Shown here in pieces: positions 1 to 6,687 of a DNA stretch of 13,800 nucleotides. The position numbers were made by a program, and so were the translations under genes. The stretch comes from Candidatus Poseidoniales archaeon (GTDB taxonomy: Archaea > Thermoplasmatota > Poseidoniia > Poseidoniales > Poseidoniaceae): NCBI GenBank assembly GCA_003602535.1, contig QQSA01000023.1, positions 2,241 through 16,040 of the forward strand, read 5' to 3'. Position 1 is the stretch's first letter. Each line of letters starts with the position of its first letter. The notes under the pieces were generated by a model. The model searched no databases and was not told the DNA's origin. It worked only from the letters and a program-made list of their open reading frames with translations.

Positions 1-2382
1 ACGGGAGAATCTGTTTTACTTCGAGTACATGGTGAAAGACCGTGGTTTGAAATCACTCCAAATGGTAGATGGGATGAATCTAGAGAATTAGATTTAGATC
101 AGGTTACAGACTTTGATGAAGTTGCAGAAATCGAAGGTCCGGTTATGAAATGGACCGATTTGGGAATCAAGCCTGTATGGAAGGTTTTTGTTGCTCAACC
201 GTTTATGGTTCCAAAACTTCGTCAAGAATTATCAGGCAGATGGACAATTCTTTCTGGAGATATTCCTTTCGTTAATCGTTTCTTCTTGGATGGCGATCTT
301 TCAATGCATGTTAGTGTAGAAGGTGAGATTAGCGATAGCGATCATCCTGTTGATATTTGTCTTGAAATCACAATGGAAGATGTTAGCCACTGCGAGCCAT
401 TCCCTGCTCCCTTCAAGGTGTTTTCATTTGATTTAGAAACCTCAATTGCTCATGATACAATTCTCTGTGCAGCAGTAGTGATTGAGAATATGGGAACTGG
501 AGACCGCTCAAGGCATACATTTGCTAATGATGAGGAATCAATTCTCAAAGACTTGACCGATTTGGTGAGGAGTAGCGACCCTGATATTATCACTGGATAT
601 AATATCGATAATTTCGATATGGGTCGAATTGTAGATCGGGCAAATTTAGTTTCAAAGCGTGATAAATCAAAGAAGATTGCAACTATGGGCTGGGGTAGAG
701 TTTCCACTTCAGAAGAAGGTCGAAGGCGCGATACGTTGTTTCCAACAAGAGGAACTTCTCGTGCTTGGAATTTAGGAGGTAGATGTGTTATGGATGCATG
801 GTGGCAAGCTCGTCAAGCATTAAGGCCTCAGAGAGAGACTTTGAAATTCGTCTCGAATTTACTATTTCCTGATGATGAAGAGATGCAAAAGATGGATGTC
901 GATGCATCGAAGATGGATGAAGAATGGGCAGCCCGGCCAGAAGTGGTCATCGAATATTGTCTTCGTGATGCGGAATTACCACTCGATATAATGCATCAAA
1001 TTCAAGCATTCAGGCGTAAAGAAGCAGTAGCCGCCGTAGCAAAGGTTTCACTAGATACCAGTGCGAACGGCACAACTTCTCAATTGATTGACTCATTGGT
1101 CATAAGATTGGCAGATAGATCTGAAATTGGAGTCCCATTGACAGGTTCTGCCGATAAAAAGGAGGGACAAATTACAGGAGGATATGTCCACGATGTTGAA
1201 GCAGGATTGCATCCATGGGTTGCGATTCTCGATTTCAAATCGATGTATCCTTCAATAATGATTGGAAAGAATATTTGCTACACTACTAGAGTCGATAGCG
1301 GTAGTACAGATCAACCCAGTGAAGGCGAGATTGTCTATGAATCACCAACCGGTGCTAAGTTTAGAAATGAAAAAAGTCGACAAGGTATGGTTCCTAAATT
1401 ACTTGAAAATTTAATGTCGCAACGTGATGAACACAAGTCGGGAATGCGTAATGCGAAGGATGATACCATTTATTCATATCACGATCAGATGCAATATGCG
1501 GTAAAGATTCTGATGAACTCATTCTACGGCGTATTTGCTAGTGGGTTTTACAGATTCACTCATCGAGATTTAGGTTCATCGATTACAGCATGGGCGCGTC
1601 ATAACATCAAGAAGATCATCCAACGTTTAGATGATGAAGGCCATCATGTGGTGTATTCGGATACAGATTCAATTTTTGTTAAAACTCCTGTAGAAGGAAA
1701 AGAAGATCCAAAAGAGGCTATGATTGAATTTGGACATTCAACCGCCGCAAGGTTTAGTGAAGCAAGCGCTGAATTAGAATTCGAAACAGGATTATCAGTA
1801 TTTTTCAGTCATGGTGCGAAGAAGAGATATGTCGGGCAAGTCGTTTGGCCTGAAGAAAAAATGATGATCAAAGGATACGAGACTCAACGCACGGATTCTT
1901 TTAGATATCTTACAGATGGGATGAAACAAATTTTCCGATATGTTCTGGCAGATGATTCAGAAGCAGCCATCAATTTGGCAATTGACACTATTGCTGCCGC
2001 AAAGAATGGGGAGGTTCCAGTTCGAGAATTGATTATGAGTAAATCGTGTAAAGGACGATGGGACAAGAAAAGGGCGGAATGGGATTTTACCAAAGATTAC
2101 GCAAATCCGGATTCTATGATTCAAGTTAGAGCAGCTCGGGCCCTAATCGACAAAGGTCTTCCTTTCACTCCTGGAATGAAAATAGCATACATTGTGACCA
2201 ATGCGCGAAATAGGCCTATGGAAATCCAACCCTGGCTGGAAGAGGATCCTGTGGAATCTTATGATGGTCAATTTTATGCTGATCGTTTAGCAACCGCATT
2301 TGGAAGGGTTACTGAGGCTTTCGACTGGAGTGCGAAAGAATTGCTCGCCGGAAATAGACAAACATCTCTATTCTCTTTCTAA
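1..2382 (+). CDS. polB: Archaeal family-B DNA polymerase, 5' end outside window
   Basis: Replicative or repair DNA polymerase with 3'-5' proofreading. The frame is open from base 1 with no start needed, so the gene enters from the left and ATG 145 is internal; 793 residues are visible, close to the usual 780-850. Numbering from base 1, Exo I is DLET (D144, E146), Exo II YNIDNFD (N201-D206) and Exo III YCLRD (Y319, D323). Polymerase motif A is DFKSMYPS (D411), motif B KILMNSFYG (502-510) and motif C YSDTDS (D554, D556), followed by a KKRY motif. All catalytic acids are present and no intein interrupts the usual insertion sites. A Val-Pro pair at residues 70-71 aligns by eye with the Val93 region of the Pyrococcus enzyme that senses template uracil, so that read-ahead function may be kept (inference). 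The stop is followed almost at once by a lipoprotein gene. Confidence 0.95.
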   Translation, partial: TGESVLLRVHGERPWFEITPNGRWDESRELDLDQVTDFDEVAEIEGPVMKWTDLGIKPVWKVFVAQPFMVPKLRQELSGRWTILSGDIPFVNRFFLDGDLSMHVSVEGEISDSDHPVDICLEITMEDVSHCEPFPAPFKVFSFDLETSIAHDTILCAAVVIENMGTGDRSRHTFANDEESILKDLTDLVRSSDPDIITGYNIDNFDMGRIVDRANLVSKRDKSKKIATMGWGRVSTSEEGRRRDTLFPTRGTSRAWNLGGRCVMDAWWQARQALRPQRETLKFVSNLLFPDDEEMQKMDVDASKMDEEWAARPEVVIEYCLRDAELPLDIMHQIQAFRRKEAVAAVAKVSLDTSANGTTSQLIDSLVIRLADRSEIGVPLTGSADKKEGQITGGYVHDVEAGLHPWVAILDFKSMYPSIMIGKNICYTTRVDSGSTDQPSEGEIVYESPTGAKFRNEKSRQGMVPKLLENLMSQRDEHKSGMRNAKDDTIYSYHDQMQYAVKILMNSFYGVFASGFYRFTHRDLGSSITAWARHNIKKIIQRLDDEGHHVVYSDTDSIFVKTPVEGKEDPKEAMIEFGHSTAARFSEASAELEFETGLSVFFSHGAKKRYVGQVVWPEEKMMIKGYETQRTDSFRYLTDGMKQIFRYVLADDSEAAINLAIDTIAAAKNGEVPVRELIMSKSCKGRWDKKRAEWDFTKDYANPDSMIQVRAARALIDKGLPFTPGMKIAYIVTNARNRPMEIQPWLEEDPVESYDGQFYADRLATAFGRVTEAFDWSAKELLAGNRQTSLFSF

Positions 2383-2406
2383 TCGGTGGGTCAGGAAGGG
2401 CAAGCA

Positions 2407-3654
2407 TTGAATGGGAAAAGGTCTTCTCGCAACATGATGAAGCCTATCTTAATGGTGCTGTTGTTCATTTCCGCCGGCCTTGCTGGATGTTTCGCTGATG
2501 AAGAAGAAACTACGACAAAAGTCGAAGCAATATTCGAATATGATCCAAAGAAGGACATTAGAACAGGAACTACAATCACTTTCGATGCAAGCTCATCTCT
2601 ACCTTCGGACGGCTCACTGACATACAAGTGGGATTTTGATGGAGATGGAGACTATGACGAGACTGGAAGAGAAGCTGATTGGGAATATCCAAACGCAGGT
2701 ACCTTTGAAGTTGAACTGACTGTTTCCGATGGTACAAGTTCTAATTCACAAACTCGTACAGTAAAGGTTGCAGAAGCCGATACTCCTGAACCAGAAGCAG
2801 ATGCCGGTTCAGATTCTCCAAGCAATGACTGTGAAGGAGAGTCTGCAAGTTCTGGTAGTTTCTATCTAGTTTACATTTGCGAGATGGATAAAAGTCTCTC
2901 AAGTAAGAATATTCTAGCATCAACCTCTGTTTATCTAGATGGCTCAGGCTCTGAACCTTGTAAAGATAATCCACAAGATTGTGACGAATACATTTCAGAA
3001 TGGTACTGGGATTTAGACCTTCAGAAGGATGAAGATGGAGATGGAGATTCAAAGAATGATCCCGATTTAGAAGGTGAATCAGTGGAATGGAAAGACGTGG
3101 CTCCTGGGAAATATTTGATCGCTCTAACCGTGGTTAGCGGTCAAGGATTAACTAGTACCGATGAGACAACTGTTTACGTAAATTATGCAGGGCGTTGGAC
3201 TGACATTAGTATCGGGGGAAATACATCAGGTTCCGCAGTCGAAATTGATTTTACATTCGATGTAGTATACAATGAGGAATCTGGAAATAGAATTAAGCGT
3301 GTAACAAGCGATCTAGTTTACCCTCAGGAAGATGATGATTGTGTTGATACAATCCCTGGTGAAGAGTCCAATTGTCGAGCGAAAATCGATTTATTCAGTT
3401 ACAACTCGACAGATGATGCCTCTCAGGATACGAGTGCAATCGCAGTAAATCAAAGGCAGTATGGTGATTGTGAAGAAGATAATGATTGTGTCACACTTTC
3501 ATTGATGGGCTCTTGTCATTTCAACGACAACCCTTCCGCCAATGAAGACGATATTTGCTATCGAAAAGATGGTCAATGGACCATCGCTATCCATAATGAA
3601 ATGGTCAATGATTTACAAGTAGAATCCTTGACTATATTCTTGATCTACAAATGA
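2407..3654 (+). CDS. Secreted lipoprotein with two PKD-like domains
   Basis: Predicted cell-surface lipoprotein of unknown function. A hydrophobic stretch ends in the lipobox LAGC (lipid Cys at residue 28 from TTG 2407). Two PKD/Ig-like domains follow, at about 39-121 and 169-258. Each carries an acidic calcium-loop-like run: DFDGDGDYDE near residue 76 and DEDGDGD at 208-214. The last 155 residues look beta-rich and end in a GQWTIAIHNE...LTIFLIY pattern reminiscent of convertase P-domains (weak). Ten cysteines besides the lipid one suggest disulfides. The start is uncertain. GTG 2386 lies 3 bases after the polymerase stop but has no visible ribosome site. TTG 2407 has AGGAAGGG six bases upstream and is used here. 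ATG 2434 would give a compact 18-residue signal peptide. Probably co-transcribed with polB, though no functional link is apparent. Confidence 0.85.
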   Translation: MNGKRSSRNMMKPILMVLLFISAGLAGCFADEEETTTKVEAIFEYDPKKDIRTGTTITFDASSSLPSDGSLTYKWDFDGDGDYDETGREADWEYPNAGTFEVELTVSDGTSSNSQTRTVKVAEADTPEPEADAGSDSPSNDCEGESASSGSFYLVYICEMDKSLSSKNILASTSVYLDGSGSEPCKDNPQDCDEYISEWYWDLDLQKDEDGDGDSKNDPDLEGESVEWKDVAPGKYLIALTVVSGQGLTSTDETTVYVNYAGRWTDISIGGNTSGSAVEIDFTFDVVYNEESGNRIKRVTSDLVYPQEDDDCVDTIPGEESNCRAKIDLFSYNSTDDASQDTSAIAVNQRQYGDCEEDNDCVTLSLMGSCHFNDNPSANEDDICYRKDGQWTIAIHNEMVNDLQVESLTIFLIYK

Positions 3655-3704
3655 TGCGCTGGATGCCCAATAATGAGTGACTGAGTCGCGAAACCACACA
3701 TTAT

Positions 3705-3715
3705 CCGCGTCGCGG
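3705..3715. promoter_or_regulatory. Short perfect palindrome upstream of EF-1A
   Basis: CCGCG-T-CGCGG lies in the 110-base gap before the EF-1A gene, about 50 bases ahead of its ATG. The one-base centre is too small for an RNA hairpin loop, so if it matters it is more likely a protein-binding dyad. A nearby GTCGCG copy (about 3685-3690) precedes it. An operator role is inference. Confidence 0.3.
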
Positions 3716-3717
3716 TC

Positions 3718-3726
3718 TTCAAATAG
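3718..3726 (+). promoter_or_regulatory. Possible TATA-like element for the EF-1A/S10 operon
   Basis: TTCAAATAG starts a little under 50 bases before the EF-1A ATG. With the usual archaeal spacing of about 26 bases to the transcript start, the mRNA would begin near 3745-3750 and just include the Shine-Dalgarno site. The match to the archaeal TATA consensus is weak, and no clear BRE is seen. Confidence 0.3.
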
Positions 3727-3750
3727 GGGAGGAATGTCGGCAAGTTGCTA

Positions 3751-3756
3751 AAGGAG
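3751..3756 (+). promoter_or_regulatory. Shine-Dalgarno site of EF-1A
   Basis: AAGGAG sits eight bases before ATG 3765 and fixes that start. It is one of the two strongest ribosome sites in the window; the other belongs to S10. Confidence 0.75.
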
Positions 3757-3764
3757 AGAGCAAA

Positions 3765-5063
3765 ATGGGATCTCAATGGGAAGATAAGAGTAAACCACAC
3801 CGCAATATCGTGTTTATCGGACACGTAGACCACGGAAAGTCGACCACAGTAGGTCGCCTACTTCTGGACTCAGGTCATATCGAAGAACACGTTATTGAGA
3901 AGAACGAAAAATTAGCCGCTGAGTCGGGTAAGGCTGGATTCGGTCTTGCTTACGTCATGGACGGTTTGAAAGAAGAGCGAGAGCGCGGTATCACAATCGA
4001 TGTCGCACACAAAGAGTTCTTTACACCGAAGTACTACTGGACTATCATTGATGCTCCAGGTCACCGTGACTTCGTAAAGAACATGATCACCGGTGCAAGC
4101 CAAGCAGATACAGCTGTACTGCTATGTGCTGCAAATGACGGTGTTAACGCTCAGACTAAGGAGCACGCATTCCTTGCTAAGGTATTGGGTGTTGCTGAGT
4201 TAATCATACACGTCAACAAGATGGACATCTCTGGTGTCGACTGGTCAGAAGACAAGTACAAGGCTGCTTGTGCTGAAGTTACAAGCCTACTGAAGACAGC
4301 AGGTTTCGCTAAGCAACTAGACCGTATTCCAATGATTCCAGCATCCAGTCTAAACGGAGACAACGTCTTCGAAAAGTCTGACAAGTGCCCATGGTACAGT
4401 GGACCTACACTATTCGAAGCTATCGACGCTGCTGCAATGCCAGACAAGCCAGTCGACAAGCCACTTCGCCTACCAATTCAGGATGTCTACAAGATCTCCG
4501 GTATTGGAACAGTGCCAGTCGGTAAGATCGAAACCGGAACTCTGAATGTTGGTAAGACAGTTATGTTCAACCCTTCACAGAAGTCCGCTGAAGTCAAGTC
4601 AATTGAGATGCACCACACAATGGTACCTAAGGCAGAACCTGGAGACAACGTTGGATTCAACGTTCGTGGACTAGCTGCTGACGATATCCGCCGTGGTGAC
4701 GTTGCTGGATACACAGACAGTGCACCTACCTATGTTCGCCACGACGAACACTTCGTTGGACAAATCCAACTTATGGATATTCCAAAGGCAGTATCTGTTG
4801 GTTACACACCAGTATTCCACGCTCACACCGCACAAGTTGCTGTGAAGTTCATGGAACTACTAGAGAAGACTAACAAAGCTGGTAAGGAAGCTAACCCTAG
4901 TTTCCTAAAGTCTGGTGATGCATGTATGGTACGTTTCCAACCTACCAAGCCAATGGCAATTGAGGACATGAAGTCATTCCCTGAATTGTCTCGCTTCGCT
5001 ATCCGTGACATGGGTAAGACCGTTGCGGCTGGTGTCTGTATCAAGATCGAGAAGAAGGCTTGA
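3765..5063 (+). CDS. tuf: Elongation factor 1-alpha (aEF1A)
   Basis: Translational GTPase that brings aminoacyl-tRNA to the ribosomal A site; cytoplasmic. At 432 residues it is full length for archaeal EF-1A. Domain I carries every GTPase motif: G1 GHVDHGKST (19-27), G2 ERGIT (73-77), G3 DAPGH (96-100) and G4 NKMD (151-154), with an ASS G5-type motif further on. Beta-barrel domains II and III follow, roughly 230-432. The His of GHVDHGK and the His after DAPG are the expected EF-1A/EF-Tu residues. ATG 3765 has a Shine-Dalgarno site eight bases upstream. S10 follows after 43 bases, the usual archaeal tuf-rpsJ order; EF-2 (fusA), often upstream in other archaea, is not here. Codon choice (many AAC, GAC, TAC, AAG, CGC) differs from the AT-ending codons of the flanking genes, as expected for a highly expressed gene. 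Confidence 0.98.
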   Translation: MGSQWEDKSKPHRNIVFIGHVDHGKSTTVGRLLLDSGHIEEHVIEKNEKLAAESGKAGFGLAYVMDGLKEERERGITIDVAHKEFFTPKYYWTIIDAPGHRDFVKNMITGASQADTAVLLCAANDGVNAQTKEHAFLAKVLGVAELIIHVNKMDISGVDWSEDKYKAACAEVTSLLKTAGFAKQLDRIPMIPASSLNGDNVFEKSDKCPWYSGPTLFEAIDAAAMPDKPVDKPLRLPIQDVYKISGIGTVPVGKIETGTLNVGKTVMFNPSQKSAEVKSIEMHHTMVPKAEPGDNVGFNVRGLAADDIRRGDVAGYTDSAPTYVRHDEHFVGQIQLMDIPKAVSVGYTPVFHAHTAQVAVKFMELLEKTNKAGKEANPSFLKSGDACMVRFQPTKPMAIEDMKSFPELSRFAIRDMGKTVAAGVCIKIEKKA

Positions 5064-5093
5064 GATCCGACTGGACTAAGATCCGAATGGAAG

Positions 5094-5100
5094 AGAGGTG
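5094..5100 (+). promoter_or_regulatory. Shine-Dalgarno site of rpsJ
   Basis: AGAGGTG ends six bases before ATG 5107 and decides the start against the in-frame GTG at 5098, which is part of the site itself. Confidence 0.7.
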
Positions 5101-5106
5101 AATATC

Positions 5107-5436
5107 ATGGCAGCAGTGACCATCATCAAGCTAACTGGAGAGAACCATCGCGACATCGATGCAGTCGCATCTCAGATTAAGTCAATCTGTGATAACGGCG
5201 GCATCAGTCTACGTGGTCCAATTCCACTACCAACACGACGTCTTGTTGTACCTGTACGCAAGGCGCCTGATGGTGAAGGAAGTGAGACCTACGATCATTG
5301 GGAGATGCGCATTCACAAGCGTCTTCTAGAGATGGACATCACCAGTGGAAAGGACGAGAGCGCCCTAAGACAGGTCGCTAGAATTCCAATTCCTGACACC
5401 GTGAGCATTGAACTATCAATGCGCTCGATGAACTGA
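5107..5436 (+). CDS. rpsJ: 30S ribosomal protein S10 (uS10)
   Basis: Small-subunit ribosomal protein of the 30S head, 109 residues, near the archaeal norm. Family signatures are the N-terminal TIIKLTGENHRDIDAV strand-helix, the loop GPIPLPTRRLVVPVRK (the conserved PLPT segment) and the E-MRIHKRLLEM segment. The C-terminus IPDTVSIELSM is the standard last strand. A GTG at 5098 would add three residues, but it is part of the AGAGGTG ribosome site that lies six bases before ATG 5107, so ATG 5107 is chosen. The gene lies 43 bases downstream of EF-1A, almost certainly in the same operon. The short gap holds a direct repeat AGATCCGA (5063-5070 and 5079-5086) of no known meaning. Downstream lies a structured intergenic element. 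Confidence 0.97.
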   Translation: MAAVTIIKLTGENHRDIDAVASQIKSICDNGGISLRGPIPLPTRRLVVPVRKAPDGEGSETYDHWEMRIHKRLLEMDITSGKDESALRQVARIPIPDTVSIELSMRSMN

Positions 5437-5438
5437 AA

Positions 5439-5453
5439 CTGATCTAGTATCAG
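5439..5453 (+). other. Small hairpin just after the rpsJ stop
   Basis: CTGAT (5439-5443) pairs with ATCAG (5449-5453) around a five-base loop, starting two bases after the rpsJ stop codon. It is followed by GGGCGC-ATTTA-GCGC and a CCCC run at 5471-5474, which could form a second short stem. No U-run follows, so it is not a standard terminator. Confidence 0.35.
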
Positions 5454-5474
5454 GGCGCATTTAGCGCATACCCC

Positions 5475-5538
5475 GATGAGTGGACGGAGAGTCCAGTTCT
5501 AACGAACTACTCTCCTACCGACTTTCCGTCTACTCATC
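5475..5538 (+). ncRNA. Structured RNA element with two competing folds, 3' of the EF-1A/S10 operon
   Basis: The 18-base arm 5475-5492 pairs fully with 5521-5538, with two G-U wobbles (5482:5531 and 5489:5524). Inside, AGTTC (5495-5499) and GAACT (5504-5508) form a hairpin with loop TAAC. The 5' segment GGAGAGT (5486-5492) has two possible partners: ACTTTCC (5521-5527) in the long stem, or ACTCTCC (5509-5515), which would extend the inner hairpin. Both folds keep the outer 11 bp (5475-5485 with 5528-5538) and total 23 pairs. On the minus strand the two wobbles become A-C mismatches, which favours a plus-strand RNA. No T-run follows (AAAAACTC instead). It could be an mRNA 3' end or processing element, a separate small RNA, or a factor-dependent terminator between convergent genes. 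It resembles no RNA family that I recognise. Confidence 0.5.
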
Positions 5539-5577
5539 AAAAACTCTTACACTTTCAAATTCCTAATCAGCGATAGC

Positions 5578-6603
5578 TCATAGCGCTGCAATTTCAGCAA
5601 CGCCAGATTCAACCAGGTAATTTGCGGTAATTCCATCGAGGAACAGGACGTCTCCTGCTCCAAGAGATATTTCTCCATCGACAGTAATTATTGGGTCGTC
5701 CAATGATTGCAGAATTCTAATTCTAAGCATTTCATTATCTGTGGATACTTCAATGTCCTCTTCTAAGGCCTCAGGTGGCTCATCAACCATTGCATCTGCA
5801 GAGGCCCAAGCATCGAAATCCATTTCTTCCTTTTTCTTTGATGGGGCTAACTCCATTGCAGCAGCATGGTTACTGCCTTCTTCAATACTAGTTGGGATTG
5901 TAGGTTCTTCTACTGGTTGAACTCCTTGTAGTTCAGGGAATGCATCTGCTTTAGCTAAAATTTCCTCTTCATCCATTTCGGTTTCTGGGAGAGGTTGAGA
6001 TGTTTCTTCGAGGGCGATAACCGGAGGGCCTTGCCCTGTTAAGCCCCCACTCTCTGGAACGAATGAATCTAGTTGAGTAGTGCCTGCAGCTAATGTGACA
6101 TCTTCGGTTAGACCTTCAGAAGCAAGGCCCATTTGCATAGCATTCCAATTTACTGCTTGTTTAAACCGATTCAATTGTTCAGTCGCATTTGCATAAAACT
6201 CTCTTTCTGAAGGATCATGTCTCGTCCAATCTAAGTTCGCAAGGTCTTGTCCTTGCGCACTTCCGCCTGTACGCAGCGCCATGCTTGCAGAGTGCTGCAT
6301 CATAGCAACTAGTCTCTTACGAGCAAGTTCTACTGCAGTTCTTCGAATATTTGCTTGCCTCTTTTGGATAGTTTGCATTTTCATCGAAGGTCCAACAGTT
6401 CGGTAGACCTCATGAATCTCCATCTCGACCGTGTCTAGCAATTGACCAACCTTTGACCAGAAATCCTGACTAGGAAGCGGCATTGGAACACTTCTTCCAA
6501 CCTGTTGTCTTAGAGTTGAAAACAACTGTTCCTCGATCTCTTTGGCCTGAGCGGGATTGAGGAAGGTCCGCTCGGCCATACTAATTGCCGTGGCGCGGGC
6601 CAT
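5578..6603 (-). CDS. GINS complex subunit, Gins51-like
   Basis: Probable subunit of the archaeal GINS complex, which joins MCM and the GAN/RecJ-like nuclease in the replicative CMG helicase. The helical region at residues 14-155 matches the Gins51 A-domain plan: a DFWSKVGQLL segment, an Arg/Lys helix ARKRLVAMMQHSA and the family-like DPSEREFYANATEQL turn. The last 52 residues (290-341) look like the small beta B-domain, with VDGEISLGAGDVLFLD and then A-x-x-LVESGVAEI. The order A then B is that of Gins51 rather than Gins23. The roughly 130 residues between them are acidic and low in complexity, much longer than in model Gins51. ATG 6603 has a weak GAAGGG seven bases upstream; Met9 is an alternative start. 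The gene converges on rpsJ and diverges from the giant surface protein. The assignment is by motif reading only; an unrelated helical protein is the alternative. Confidence 0.68.
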   Translation of the reverse strand: MARATAISMAERTFLNPAQAKEIEEQLFSTLRQQVGRSVPMPLPSQDFWSKVGQLLDTVEMEIHEVYRTVGPSMKMQTIQKRQANIRRTAVELARKRLVAMMQHSASMALRTGGSAQGQDLANLDWTRHDPSEREFYANATEQLNRFKQAVNWNAMQMGLASEGLTEDVTLAAGTTQLDSFVPESGGLTGQGPPVIALEETSQPLPETEMDEEEILAKADAFPELQGVQPVEEPTIPTSIEEGSNHAAAMELAPSKKKEEMDFDAWASADAMVDEPPEALEEDIEVSTDNEMLRIRILQSLDDPIITVDGEISLGAGDVLFLDGITANYLVESGVAEIAAL

Positions 6604-6664
6604 CTATCAACCCTTCAGCCAAAATCATCGAACACATAGGACGAAGATTCAAACCCAGCGACCG

Positions 6665-6687
6665 TGGGTCCACCGATGGTGGACCCA
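6665..6687 (+). repeat. Perfect inverted repeat at the start of the surface-protein gene
   Basis: TGGGTCCACC (6665-6674) and GGTGGACCCA (6678-6687) are exact reverse complements around GAT (6675-6677). The candidate ATG 6676 begins in the loop, GTG 6664 lies just before the left arm and GTG 6688 begins directly after the right arm. As RNA this is a very GC-rich 10-bp hairpin over the initiation region. As DNA it is a dyad in the space between two divergent genes. An operator or translational control role is inference. Confidence 0.6.

Noticed and set aside
145..147. ATG 145 as the start of DNA polymerase B
   Set aside because: The reading frame continues open to base 1 and the upstream codons read as plausible polymerase N-terminal sequence (residues LRVHGERPWFEI and onward), so the gene begins outside the window.
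2741..3052. 103-codon open frame on the minus strand inside the lipoprotein gene
   Set aside because: It is antisense to a gene with clear domains, has a Leu/His-rich composition typical of reversed acidic coding sequence, and lacks a recognisable motif.
3734..3751. Five-codon open frame (ATG TCG GCA AGT TGC TAA) ahead of EF-1A, preceded by GGGGAGG
   Set aside because: The purine run abuts the ATG with no proper spacing, the frame is tiny, and its end overlaps the true Shine-Dalgarno site. Probably chance.
4151..4459. 102-codon minus-strand open frame inside EF-1A
   Set aside because: Lies wholly opposite a conserved GTPase gene with biased codon use; such shadows are expected and no family is recognised.
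5475..5538. Intrinsic terminator for either convergent gene
   Set aside because: The plus strand has AAAAA after the stem and the minus strand has GC-rich sequence after it. Neither gives the T-run needed, so I list it as a structured RNA element instead.
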